This document shows, piece after piece, positions 16,335 to 24,136 of a DNA stretch of 37,511 nt. The notes beneath the pieces were generated by a model. It saw nothing but the letters and a program-made list of their open reading frames with translations. It was not told where the DNA came from and did not search any database. Position 1 is the stretch's first letter, and each line of letters begins with the position of its first letter. Made by a program: the position numbers and the translations under genes. Source of the DNA: CALMEC01 sp964531025 (lineage in GTDB: Bacteria; Actinomycetota; Thermoleophilia; Miltoncostaeales; Miltoncostaeaceae); the NCBI GenBank assembly GCA_964531025.1, contig CAZHDY010000007.1:1-37511 (forward strand). Reading direction: 5' to 3'.

Positions 16335-17660
16335 ATGAAGTACCACCTCACCACATTCGGGTGCCAGATGAACGAGCACGATTCGGAGCGCATGCGCGGG
16401 CTCCTGGAGTCGATCGGCTACGACCGGGTGGAGGAGCGCGACGACGCCGACCTCGTGGTCTTCAACACCTGCACCATCCGGGCGAGTGCCGACGATCGCT
16501 TCTTCGGCAACCTGGGTGATGCGCGGCGCATCAAGCGCGAACGGCCCGACGTCATCGTCGCCGTCGGCGGCTGCTGGGCACAGAGCCAGAAGAACGAGGT
16601 GTTCACCCAGTTCCCGTTCGTGGACATCGCCTTCGGGCCCGGTGAGGTGACGCGTCTCGGCGAGCTGGTGGCGCGTGAGCGGCTCGACTCGATCGGTGCC
16701 TTCAGCTTCGACGGCAACTTCGCGGCCACCCTGCCGGCGCGGCGCGCCCGTGACCACCAGGCGTGGGTGCAGATCAGCGTCGGATGTAACTCCGTGTGCT
16801 CGTACTGCATCGTGCCGAGCGTGCGCGGCCGGGAGCGCAGCCGCCTCCAGACGGACGTGGTCGGCGAGATCCATGCCCTCGCCGCCGACGACGTCACCGA
16901 GATCACCCTCCTGGGGCAGAACGTCAACTCGTACGGACGCGACCTGAAGGGCGAGGACCGCACGAACTTCGCCGAGCTCCTGCGTGCCGTCGGCGAGGTG
17001 GAGGGCATCCGGCGCCTGCGGTACACGAGCCCGCACCCCAAGGACATGAAGCGCGACGTAATCGCGGCGATGGCCGAGGTCCCCGCGGTCTGCGAGCACG
17101 TGCACCTGCCGGCGCAGTCCGGGGCCACGCGCATCCTCAAGGCCATGCGCCGCACCTACGACCGCGGGCGGTACCTCGACCTCGTCGCGCGTCTGCGTGA
17201 CGCGATCCCGGATCTCTCGCTCACCACCGACCTCATCGTCGGGTTCCCGGGTGAGACCGATGCGGACTTCGCCGACACCCTTTCCCTTGTCGAGGAGGTC
17301 GGGTTCGACGGCGCTTACACGTTCCTCTACTCGCCGCGGCCGGGCACCGAGGCCCATGACGTGATGACGGACGACGTCACCGCCGAGGTGAAGCGTGAGC
17401 GTATGCAGGCGCTGGTCGAGGTGGTGCAGCGCACGGCGGCCGAACGCGCTGCGCGGTTCGTGGGCTCGATCCGTGAGGTCCTGGTCGAGGGGCCGTCGCG
17501 CACCGATCCCACCAGGCTTCGTGGACGGCTGCGCCAGAACATCACCGTGAACTTCCAGGGCACCGCGAAACCGGGCGAGTACGTCCATGTCGAGATCTCC
17601 GGTTCCACGTCCACGACGCTCTCGGGACGCGAGGTCGACGTTCCCGTCGTCGCGGGCTGA
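16335..17660 (+). CDS. miaB: tRNA-2-methylthio-N6-dimethylallyladenosine synthase MiaB
   Basis: MiaB is a radical SAM methylthiotransferase that adds a methylthio group to i6A37 of tRNAs reading UNN codons. The 441 residues show the N-terminal domain with auxiliary-cluster cysteines C10 (FGCQMNEHDSE), C46 (FNTCTIR) and C80 (GGCWAQ), the radical SAM motif C151-x3-C155-x2-C158 (CNSVCSYCIVPSVRGRERSR) and a C-terminal TRAM domain (VEGPSRTDPTRLRGR). ATG 16335 begins MKYHLTTFGCQMN; the open frame extends upstream but is not conserved. The next gene, miaA, makes its substrate and begins 11 bases later. Confidence 0.97.
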   Translation: MKYHLTTFGCQMNEHDSERMRGLLESIGYDRVEERDDADLVVFNTCTIRASADDRFFGNLGDARRIKRERPDVIVAVGGCWAQSQKNEVFTQFPFVDIAFGPGEVTRLGELVARERLDSIGAFSFDGNFAATLPARRARDHQAWVQISVGCNSVCSYCIVPSVRGRERSRLQTDVVGEIHALAADDVTEITLLGQNVNSYGRDLKGEDRTNFAELLRAVGEVEGIRRLRYTSPHPKDMKRDVIAAMAEVPAVCEHVHLPAQSGATRILKAMRRTYDRGRYLDLVARLRDAIPDLSLTTDLIVGFPGETDADFADTLSLVEEVGFDGAYTFLYSPRPGTEAHDVMTDDVTAEVKRERMQALVEVVQRTAAERAARFVGSIREVLVEGPSRTDPTRLRGRLRQNITVNFQGTAKPGEYVHVEISGSTSTTLSGREVDVPVVAG

Positions 17661-17671
17661 CTCTGCCCGAC

Positions 17672-18577
17672 ATGAGTCGCGTCGTCGCCATCGTGGGCCC
17701 GACGGCGGTCGGTAAGACAGCGGTCACGCAGGCGGTCGCCACGGCGCTGGGAGGTGAGATCGTCGTCGCGGATCCCTTCCAGCGCTACATCGGGCTGGAG
17801 ATCGCGGCCGACACGCCGAGCACGGCTGATCGGGCGGGCGTCCCGCATCACCTCGTCGGCGATCTCCGCCTCGACGAGACGAGCACCGTGGCCGACTACT
17901 CCCGTCACGCCCACCGGATCATTGACGGCATCGTGGACGGGGGAGGCACGGTGATCGTCAGCGGGGGGAGCGGCCTGTACGTGCGCGCCGCACTCGCCGA
18001 CCTGGACTTCCCGCCGGACCCTCCCGACGAGGTCCGCACCGCCGCCGAGGAACTCGTGGACGCGGACCTCGCCGCGGCACTCGACGAGCTCGCCGAACGA
18101 TCACCGGCGGCCGCCGCCCGTGTGGACCCGGCCAACCCACGCCGGGTGGCCCGCGCCCTGGCACTCGCACGGGTGGGGCGGGAGGTTCCCCCGTCGGACG
18201 GCCTCTGGTCCGGTGACACCCGCCGTCCGGCCACGATCATCGGCCTCGTGCGGCCTCGAGAGGTACTGCACGACCTCATCGCGCGTCGGGTCGATCGCGA
18301 GCTGGACGACGGCCTCGTGGACGAGCTCACGCGGGCATTGGCGTATCCCGGCCTCTCGCGTGCCGCGGTGCAGATCATCGGGATGCGCGAGGTGGAGGCG
18401 CTGAACCGCGGCGACATCACCGCCGACGAGCTTCGCGAGCGGCTCGTCGTGCGGACCCGCAGGCTCGCCCGCGCCCAGGACACGTGGATCCGGAAGACCC
18501 CCGGGATCATCCCGGTGGATCTCGGCACCGATCCGCCGGAGAACCATGTGGAGACGGTGCTCGCGCACCTCCGCTGA
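17672..18577 (+). CDS. miaA: tRNA dimethylallyltransferase MiaA, divergent
   Basis: MiaA transfers a dimethylallyl group to A37 of tRNA, the step before MiaB. The 301 residues have the P-loop GPTAVGKT (9-16), the VPHHLVGDL segment, SGGSGLYVRA and the later block AAVQIIGMREVEALNRGDI and TRRLARAQDTWIRK. Several usual residues differ: the DSxQVYRG-type motif reads DPFQRYIG (Asp34 kept), VGGTGLY reads VSGGSGLY, and the RxLEV region reads RALALARVG. The protein is therefore a divergent member, still most likely active given its position behind miaB. It ends about 107 bases before dapF, which seems to have its own promoter. Confidence 0.93.
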   Translation: MSRVVAIVGPTAVGKTAVTQAVATALGGEIVVADPFQRYIGLEIAADTPSTADRAGVPHHLVGDLRLDETSTVADYSRHAHRIIDGIVDGGGTVIVSGGSGLYVRAALADLDFPPDPPDEVRTAAEELVDADLAAALDELAERSPAAAARVDPANPRRVARALALARVGREVPPSDGLWSGDTRRPATIIGLVRPREVLHDLIARRVDRELDDGLVDELTRALAYPGLSRAAVQIIGMREVEALNRGDITADELRERLVVRTRRLARAQDTWIRKTPGIIPVDLGTDPPENHVETVLAHLR

Positions 18578-18672
18578 GGTCGCGTCCGGCTTTGTGCCGG
18601 TGCGACGAGGATGCCCGGTTCAGGCTGCACCCATACGGGCACGCGGTATGGCGCGAAGTGCCGTGGATGCAG

Positions 18673-18687
18673 TACCCTGCGGCCGTG
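18673..18687 (+). promoter_or_regulatory. Candidate leaderless promoter (-10) of dapF
   Basis: TACCCT at 18673-18678 fits the -10 pattern TANNNT and is followed after six bases by the GTG start of dapF (18685), so the transcript would begin at or next to the start codon. No ribosome binding site is present. There is no convincing -35, which is common for actinobacterial leaderless promoters. Confidence 0.5.
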
Positions 18688-19491
18688 CAATTCGAGAAGT
18701 GGCAGGGACTCGGCAACAACTATCTGATCGTCCGTCGTGACGAGTGGCAGATACGGTTGACGCCAGAACGCGCCGCCCTTCTCTGTGATGTTCACTTCGG
18801 GGTCGGCGGCGACGGCATTCTCGAGGTCGACCATGACCACGGGCATCCGCGCATGACGGTCTGGAATCCGGACGGAAGCATCGCGGAGAACTGCGGCAAC
18901 GGCATCCGAATGGTCACGCGCCACCTCGTGCGGCGCAGCAAGCTGCCGCAGGACGGGATCATCCTGACGGGAGGCGGTCCGGTCCAGGTGCGGGTGCTCC
19001 CGGACGATCGCGTCCGCGTGGCGATGGGGAAGGCCGTGTTCCCCGACGGTGAGGGGTTCGAGCGCCTCGAGACCGATGACGGCGCGTTCGATCTGGCCCA
19101 CGTCACGACGGGCAACCCCCATGCGGTCATCCTCCACGACGACCCCGACGCGATCGTGCGGGACGCGGGACCCGCGATCGAGGTCCATCCCCGGTTCCCC
19201 GACCGCACGAACGTCGAGTTCATCCGTCTCGACGGCCCGTCCGAGATCACGATGCGGGTGTGGGAGCGGGGGGTCGGCGAGACGATGGCCTGTGGCACCG
19301 GTGCGTGTGCATCCGCCGTCGCCGCCGTGCGGCTGGCGGAGCGCCAGAGCCCGGTGACGGTCCACCTGGCCGGCGGTGATCTCGAGATCGCCGTGGATGA
19401 CGACCTCGAGGTCACGATGACCGGCCCCGCCGAGCTTCTCTACGAGGGTGTACTGTCCCCGGCCCTTTCCGTCCGCCTGGAGGCCCTATGA
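18685..19491 (+). CDS. dapF: Diaminopimelate epimerase
   Basis: DapF interconverts LL- and meso-diaminopimelate by a two-cysteine proton shuttle. The 268 residues contain both catalytic cysteines: C70 in AENCGNGIRM and C203 in ACGTGACASA. The N-terminal half shows WQGLGNNYLIV, FGVGGDGIL and WNPDGS; the later block TTGNPHAVI is also typical. I chose GTG 18685, because it begins at the conserved VQFEKWQGLGN and lies six bases after a -10 hexamer; ATG 18667 is the alternative. Its stop overlaps the dapL start (ATGA), which ties the two lysine-pathway steps together. Confidence 0.95.
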   Translation: MQFEKWQGLGNNYLIVRRDEWQIRLTPERAALLCDVHFGVGGDGILEVDHDHGHPRMTVWNPDGSIAENCGNGIRMVTRHLVRRSKLPQDGIILTGGGPVQVRVLPDDRVRVAMGKAVFPDGEGFERLETDDGAFDLAHVTTGNPHAVILHDDPDAIVRDAGPAIEVHPRFPDRTNVEFIRLDGPSEITMRVWERGVGETMACGTGACASAVAAVRLAERQSPVTVHLAGGDLEIAVDDDLEVTMTGPAELLYEGVLSPALSVRLEAL

Positions 19492-20654
19492 GTTCGAAGC
19501 ACGCCGCCGCCCGCCTGGGGCAGCTTCCCCCGTACCTGTTCGCCCAGCTCGAGCGGAAGATCGCCGAGAAGCGGGCCGCGGGGGTCGACATCATCTCTCT
19601 CGGAATCGGTGACCCCGACCTGCCGACCCCGGGCCCCGTGATCGACGCGCTGGTGGAGGCTGCCGGCAACCCGAACACCCATCAGTACCCGTCCAATCGC
19701 GGGCGCGACAGCTTCCGTGACGCGATCGCCACGTTCTACGACACGCGTTTCGGCGTCGACCTGGACCCGGCCACCGAGATCATCCCCGCCCTTGGTGCGA
19801 AGGAGGCCATCGCCAACCTCAACCTGGCGTTCCTCGACCCGGGCGACATCGTCCTCGCGTCGGACCCCGGCTACCCCGTGTACACGGCCGGGCCGATCAT
19901 CGCGGGTGCCGAGCCGGTGGCGATGCCCCTCGTGCCCGAGCTCGGCTTCCAGCCCGACCTCGACGCCATTCCGGCGGACGTGGCGCGCCGCGCGAAGCTC
20001 CTCTACGTGAACTACCCGAACAACCCGACGGGTGCGGTGATCGAGGACGACTTCTTCGCGCGCCTGGTGGCGTTCGCCCGTGCGAACGACATCATCGTCG
20101 TCCACGACAACGCCTACTCCGAGATCACCTACGACGGGTACCGGGCGCCGTCGTTCCTGGCGACTCCGGGTGCCAAGGAGGTGGGCATCGAGGTGTTCTC
20201 GCTGTCCAAGACCTACAACATGACCGGCTGGCGGTCCGGTGCCGTCGTGGGCAACGCCGACCTCGTGAGCGACTACTGGCAGCTGAAGACGAACATGGAC
20301 AGCGGCATGTTCGAGGCCGTCCAGGAGGCCAGTGTCGCGGCCCTTCTGTCCGACCAGTCGTCGGTCGCCGAGATGTGCGCGATCTACACGCGTCGTCGTG
20401 ACACGCTGGTGGCGGCCCTTCGTGCGATCGGCGTGGACGTCCGGCCGCCCAAGGGCGCCATCTACCTCTGGGCGCGTGTGCCGGAAGGGCAGACCTCCGC
20501 CGGCTTCGCCGAGCGCGTCCTGGAGGAGGCCGCCGTGGTCATCTCGCCGGGCGCGGCCTACGGGCCGAGCGGCGAGGGTTTCGTCCGCATGAGCCTCACC
20601 CTCGACGACGACCGCCTGAACGAGGCCGCCGAGCGGATCTCCAAGCTTGTCTGA
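19488..20654 (+). CDS. dapL: LL-diaminopimelate aminotransferase
   Basis: This fold-type I PLP aminotransferase of 388 residues converts tetrahydrodipicolinate straight to LL-diaminopimelate, bypassing the succinylase or acetylase steps. Family blocks are SLGIGDPDLPTP, HQYPSNRG, YVNYPNNPTGAV, VHDNAYSEITYDG and SLSKTYNMTGWRSG, with PLP lysine at residue 241. A general aspartate-type aminotransferase is the main alternative, but the ATGA overlap with dapF favours DapL. The operon continues with dut, whose TTG start overlaps the end of this gene by eight bases. Confidence 0.88.
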   Translation: MSSKHAAARLGQLPPYLFAQLERKIAEKRAAGVDIISLGIGDPDLPTPGPVIDALVEAAGNPNTHQYPSNRGRDSFRDAIATFYDTRFGVDLDPATEIIPALGAKEAIANLNLAFLDPGDIVLASDPGYPVYTAGPIIAGAEPVAMPLVPELGFQPDLDAIPADVARRAKLLYVNYPNNPTGAVIEDDFFARLVAFARANDIIVVHDNAYSEITYDGYRAPSFLATPGAKEVGIEVFSLSKTYNMTGWRSGAVVGNADLVSDYWQLKTNMDSGMFEAVQEASVAALLSDQSSVAEMCAIYTRRRDTLVAALRAIGVDVRPPKGAIYLWARVPEGQTSAGFAERVLEEAAVVISPGAAYGPSGEGFVRMSLTLDDDRLNEAAERISKLV

Positions 20655-21090
20655 CCAGCCGCGACTCCCGGTACGGCGACTGCATCCGGACGCCCGTCCG
20701 CTGCACCGTGCCCATCCCGGCGACGCCGGCCTGGACCTCTCGGCGCTCGAGACCACGACGATCGCCCCGGCCGAGCGCACCGCGGTCGGCACCGGCCTCG
20801 CCGTCGCCATTCCGGCTGGATGGGCGGGCCTCGTCGTCCCGCGGTCGGGGCTTGCGCGTCGCAACGGCGTGACCGTGGCGAATGCACCCGGTCTCATCGA
20901 CTCGGGCTACCGCGGCGAGATCATCGTCGTCCTCGTGAACCACGGGGACGAGATCGTGACCCTGGCCGCGGGTGACCGCATCGCCCAGTTGGTTGTGGTC
21001 CCGTGCCCGGTGCTGGCGGTCGAGATGGTCGACGAGCTGCCCGAATCGGACGGACGCGGCACCCAGGGATTCGGCTCCTCGGGACGATAG
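20647..21090 (+). CDS. dut: dUTP diphosphatase (dUTPase)
   Basis: This trimeric dUTPase hydrolyses dUTP to dUMP and pyrophosphate, keeping uracil out of DNA and feeding dTMP synthesis. In 147 residues all five motifs can be read: HPGDAGLDLSA (1), VVPRSGLA (2), GLIDSGYRGEI (3, with the catalytic Asp), GDRIAQLVV (4) and GRGTQGFGSSGR (5). The start appears to be TTG 20647, inside the end of dapL; no better ATG/GTG precedes the conserved first strand. It is the last gene of the miaB-dut run, and the sequence becomes less GC-rich just after it. Confidence 0.95.
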   Translation: MSDQPRLPVRRLHPDARPLHRAHPGDAGLDLSALETTTIAPAERTAVGTGLAVAIPAGWAGLVVPRSGLARRNGVTVANAPGLIDSGYRGEIIVVLVNHGDEIVTLAAGDRIAQLVVVPCPVLAVEMVDELPESDGRGTQGFGSSGR

Positions 21091-21355
21091 TCGACGCGTT
21101 GCAGTTGCCGTAGGCGACTCGCTAGCCGCTCACGGCGGTTCGTCCATGATCTCTTGGCGCAGGCCGATGGTGTCAGTCGGTCCCCGCCAAGGTGAGGATC
21201 TGAGGAGGCGAGAATCCCGTCAAAGACGTGAACGAACGCCTGAACGGGGCATGACGGCATCGAAGGGTCTGAATCGGGAGAGATACACGGTCCAATTCGG
21301 GAGAGATCGGTGGTCTAAATAAGGAATGGACAACCTGCGCTGGTAGTCTCACTTC
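21091..21355. other. Lower-GC intergenic segment upstream of the DUF4143 gene
   Basis: These 265 bases are visibly less GC-rich than the rest and carry no convincing gene. GCCGT near 21108 pairs with ACGGC near 21132. The minus strand shows a short open stretch (around 20907-21260, with LASRLRQLQRVD) that could be a gene remnant, but I cannot place it. A 23-base direct repeat lies at the right end. It looks like the flank of an inserted segment. Confidence 0.4.
21273..21316. repeat. 23-base tandem direct repeat, two copies
   Basis: CGGGAGAGAT-N4-GGTC occurs at 21275-21292 and again at 21298-21315, exactly 23 bases apart. The ten-base block and GGTC are identical; the four bases between differ (ACAC and CGGT). 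It ends about 40 bases before the DUF4143 start. It could be a pair of protein-binding sites about two helical turns apart, or the end of a mobile element. Confidence 0.65.
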
Positions 21356-21358
21356 ATG
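21344..21358 (+). promoter_or_regulatory. Candidate leaderless promoter (-10) of the DUF4143 gene
   Basis: TAGTCT at 21344-21349 is followed after six bases (CACTTC) by ATG 21356, the same geometry as at dapF. TGGTAGTCT also resembles an extended -10. No ribosome binding site is present, which fits a leaderless transcript. Confidence 0.5.
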
Positions 21359-22600
21359 GCAGCTTTATACGTCCGCCGTCTGCTTGATGATGCCCTCGCT
21401 GAAATACTGGCTGCTCACCCTGCCGTCCTGATCGTCGGGCCGAGGGCCTGTGGCAAGACGACAACCGCGCGGCAGCACGTTGCCAGTGTCGTACGCCTCG
21501 ACCGTCCAGCCGAGGCAGTCGAGTTCGAGGCCGACCCGGATGCCGCGCTGGCTCGCATGGCGGAGCCGTTGCTCCTCGACGAATGGCAGGAGGTGCCGGG
21601 TGTCCTGGCAGCCGTGAAACGGGCGGTCGACGATGACAGTCGACCGGGTCGTTTCGTCCTGACCGGCAGTGTCCGAGCAGATCTCGACGCGGACATGTGG
21701 CCCGGCACCGGTCGTGTGATCCGCCTCGATATGTTCGGTCTCAATGAGCGCGAGATCACGGGTTCGATATCCGCGCCCAACCCTCTCGACGTCCTCGCTG
21801 AGGGTGATCCTCTCGCGCTTCCCGTGGAGCGATCTCCACTCGACCTGCCGCAGTACATCGACCTGGCCGTTCGCGGAGGATTTCCAGAGGCGGCGGTCCG
21901 TGGGGATGACAGGGCGCGTGAACGCTGGTTGGCCAGCTACGTGGATCACCTCATCACTCGGGATGCCATGAGCGTTTCCGCTCGCGACCCTGTCCGGCTC
22001 GCGAGCTACTTCGAGGCGCTCGCCCTAAACTCGGCCGGGATCGTGTCCGATTCGACGCTCATCGAAGCAGCCGGTATCGACCGGAAGACCGCCGACGCCT
22101 ATGAGCGGTTGCTCCAAAACCTCTTCGTTCTGGACGTGGTGCCGGCCTGGCTCACGAACCGACTGTCACGCCTGATCAAGACTCCGAAGAGGTACATCAC
22201 TGACCCGTCCCTCATCGTGGCCGCCCTTCGCCTCGACGCGGACAGCATCCTGCGCGACGGCGTGCTTCTGGGACGCGTCCTCGACACGTTCGTCGCCGCT
22301 CAGCTCCGCCCGGAAATGAGCGTGAGTTCACGACGCCCCAAGCTCTTCCACCTCCGCGAGAAGAACGGTCGGCGAGAGATCGACATGCTCGCCGAACTCG
22401 GTGGTGACCGCGTGATCGCGTTCGAGGTGAAGGCCTCGGCCGCGCCGTCCCGTTCGGATGCGGCGCATCTGGAGTGGTTGCGTGAGCGGCTCGGTGACCG
22501 GTTCGTGTGCGGCGTGGTGCTTCACACGGGCCCATCGGCGTTCGCGCTCTCAGAGCGGGTGGCGGCGGTGCCGATCTCGTCGCTGTGGGCGGCGTCCTGA
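21356..22600 (+). CDS. AAA-type ATPase with DUF4143 domain, probably acquired
   Basis: The 414-residue protein begins with an AAA_14 ATPase domain: P-loop VGPRACGKTTTA near residue 28, LLLDEWQEVP (Walker B, about 73-82) and FVLTGSV (sensor). The second half has the DUF4143 pattern: LAVRGGFPEA, then SYVDHLITRDA and, near the end, a PD-(D/E)XK-like stretch (REIDMLAEL ... IAFEVKASA). Such proteins are widespread and often sit in variable regions; no biochemical role is established. Codon use (TTA, ATA, GAA, GCT) is less GC-biased than the neighbours, and the gene follows a low-GC repeat region, which suggests horizontal acquisition. It ends 19 bases from the convergent gatD. Alternative views such as a defence or nuclease-linked protein remain open. 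Confidence 0.88.
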   Translation: MAALYVRRLLDDALAEILAAHPAVLIVGPRACGKTTTARQHVASVVRLDRPAEAVEFEADPDAALARMAEPLLLDEWQEVPGVLAAVKRAVDDDSRPGRFVLTGSVRADLDADMWPGTGRVIRLDMFGLNEREITGSISAPNPLDVLAEGDPLALPVERSPLDLPQYIDLAVRGGFPEAAVRGDDRARERWLASYVDHLITRDAMSVSARDPVRLASYFEALALNSAGIVSDSTLIEAAGIDRKTADAYERLLQNLFVLDVVPAWLTNRLSRLIKTPKRYITDPSLIVAALRLDADSILRDGVLLGRVLDTFVAAQLRPEMSVSSRRPKLFHLREKNGRREIDMLAELGGDRVIAFEVKASAAPSRSDAAHLEWLRERLGDRFVCGVVLHTGPSAFALSERVAAVPISSLWAAS

Positions 22601-22619
22601 CCCTGGCGGCGCCGGGGCG

Positions 22620-23366
22620 TCAGGAACGGTTGGGCTGACGCGCGCGGGCGATGGCCGCGGTGTGGGCGGCGGTCTCCATATCGTCGTCCAGGGGCCGGAG
22701 ATCCGGCGCGTCGCCCGTCGCGAACTCGATCGCCCACACGATCAGCCGGTCGGCCAGCCACGGGTTCTTGGGAAGAAGCGGCCCGTGCAGGTAGGTGCCG
22801 ATGGCACGGTCCCGCACGGCTCCCTCGGTACCGTCCTCGCCGTTGTTGCCGTTGCCGGTGACCACGGTGCCGAACGGGCGGGCGCCGGGGCCCAGGCGGG
22901 TGCGTCCCGCGTGGTTCTCGAACCCCACGACCGTGTGGGTCTCGCCGTCCACGTCGGCGGCGATCACGATGTCGCCGATCAGGCGGGTGGGCTCGGCGAT
23001 GGTGTCGGCGTCGAGCAGACCGATGCCCGGCATGCGCTCGCCGGTCACCCCGGTGTAGCCGTGTCCGGCGAGCTGGTAACCGCCGCAGACCGCGAAGAGC
23101 ACGGCGCCGTCGTCGACCCGGGCGATGAGCTGGCGTCCCTTCGTCCGGGCCAGGTCCTCGGCGACCATGGCCTGATCGCGATCCTGTCCGCCGCCCAGGT
23201 AGTAGATGTGGCCGTCCGCGGGAAGCGGATCGCCGTGGCCGACGTCGATTACCTCGAGATCGATACCCCGCCACGCCGTGCGCTGGGCGAAGACCGCCAG
23301 GTTCCCGCGGTCGGCGTAGATGTTGAGCTCGCGCGGGTACAGGTGGACCAGGCGGATGGGCGTCAT
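22620..23366 (-). CDS. gatD: Lipid II isoglutaminyl synthase, glutamine amidotransferase subunit
   Basis: GatD is the class I glutaminase that feeds ammonia to MurT, which amidates D-glutamate of lipid II to D-isoglutamine, important for peptidoglycan cross-linking. The 248 residues show the nucleophile Cys94 (FAVCGGYQ) and the catalytic His194 (TYLHGPLLPKNP), the positions known for characterised GatD proteins, together with the typical N-terminus RLVHLYPRELNIYADRGN. ATG 23366 overlaps the stop of the upstream methyltransferase (ATGA). Normally gatD directly follows murT; here a methyltransferase stands between. It is convergent with the DUF4143 gene. Confidence 0.95.
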   Translation of the reverse strand: MTPIRLVHLYPRELNIYADRGNLAVFAQRTAWRGIDLEVIDVGHGDPLPADGHIYYLGGGQDRDQAMVAEDLARTKGRQLIARVDDGAVLFAVCGGYQLAGHGYTGVTGERMPGIGLLDADTIAEPTRLIGDIVIAADVDGETHTVVGFENHAGRTRLGPGARPFGTVVTGNGNNGEDGTEGAVRDRAIGTYLHGPLLPKNPWLADRLIVWAIEFATGDAPDLRPLDDDMETAAHTAAIARARQPNRS

Positions 23367-24136
23367 GCGGCCTCGCAGCGGTAGATCTGTCGTTCGGACA
23401 TCTCGTCCAGCGGTGCTCCCTCGAAGTCGCCGTGGACGGCGAGGACGTGGAGATCGGCGTCGGCGAGGAGCTCCACGAGCTCGGACGGGGAGAACAGGTG
23501 CACCTCGTGCTCCCGTTCGTATCGTGCCTCGCCGTCGTCGATCAGGATGGTGAACCGGACCGTTCCGGTCTCGGGATCGACCGCGTCGAACCGTGCGGCG
23601 TGATGCAGGGTGACCCCGGACGGGTCGTGGTGGACGACCCCCGGGATGACCTGACCGATCAGGCCAACGAGTGAGGGAAGGTCGGCCATGATCACGTCGA
23701 AGGCGAAGAGGCCCCCGGGCTCCAGGTGGGCGCGTACGTTCCTCAGGACGGCGCGGCGATCCTCCGATGCGACGAACGCCTGGAGCGTGTTCATCGGGAG
23801 GATGGCGGCCGGGAAACGGCGTCCCAGATCGAGCGTACGGAGGTCGGCGACGACCGCGTCGACGTGTCCGGGCAGATCGCGTTCGACGGTCGTCGCGAGG
23901 ACGATCTGATCGATCATTTCGGGGTCGTGGTCGACCGCCGTGACATGGTGGCCGTCCCGTGCGAGCGTCAGCGCCACACGGCCGGTCGCGGCACCCAGGT
24001 CGAGCACCTCGCCTCCGGCGTCGCGGGCGATCGATCGCCAGTGGTCGAGATCCTCCACGTAGTGGGCGTGCTCCAGGGCGAATCGCTCGGCCGGTGTCCC
24101 GGTCGTGCGCTCCACGCGGACGGCGTCAGCGCTCAT
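23363..24136 (-). CDS. Class I SAM-dependent methyltransferase between murT and gatD
   Basis: The 257-residue protein has a Rossmann methyltransferase core: motif I EVLDLGAATGR (43-53), the acidic residue at the end of strand 2 (VTAVDHDPEMI), VVADLRTLDLG and AILPMNTLQA (motif IV region), then EPGGLFAFDVI. The C-terminal part (EREHEVHLFSPSELVELL) is typical of small-molecule methyltransferases of the Methyltransf_25 kind. Substrate is unknown. ATG 24136 overlaps murT by 11 bases and its stop overlaps gatD, so all three are probably made together. Peptidoglycan-precursor modification is a natural hypothesis from context, but nothing in the sequence shows it. An upstream extension to 24214 falls inside murT and is not conserved. 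Confidence 0.88.
   Translation of the reverse strand: MSADAVRVERTTGTPAERFALEHAHYVEDLDHWRSIARDAGGEVLDLGAATGRVALTLARDGHHVTAVDHDPEMIDQIVLATTVERDLPGHVDAVVADLRTLDLGRRFPAAILPMNTLQAFVASEDRRAVLRNVRAHLEPGGLFAFDVIMADLPSLVGLIGQVIPGVVHHDPSGVTLHHAARFDAVDPETGTVRFTILIDDGEARYEREHEVHLFSPSELVELLADADLHVLAVHGDFEGAPLDEMSERQIYRCEAA

Noticed and set aside
21273..21316. CRISPR or transposon inverted ends
   Set aside because: Only two directly repeated 23-base units, with no spacers, no inverted partner on the other side of the gene and no transposase.
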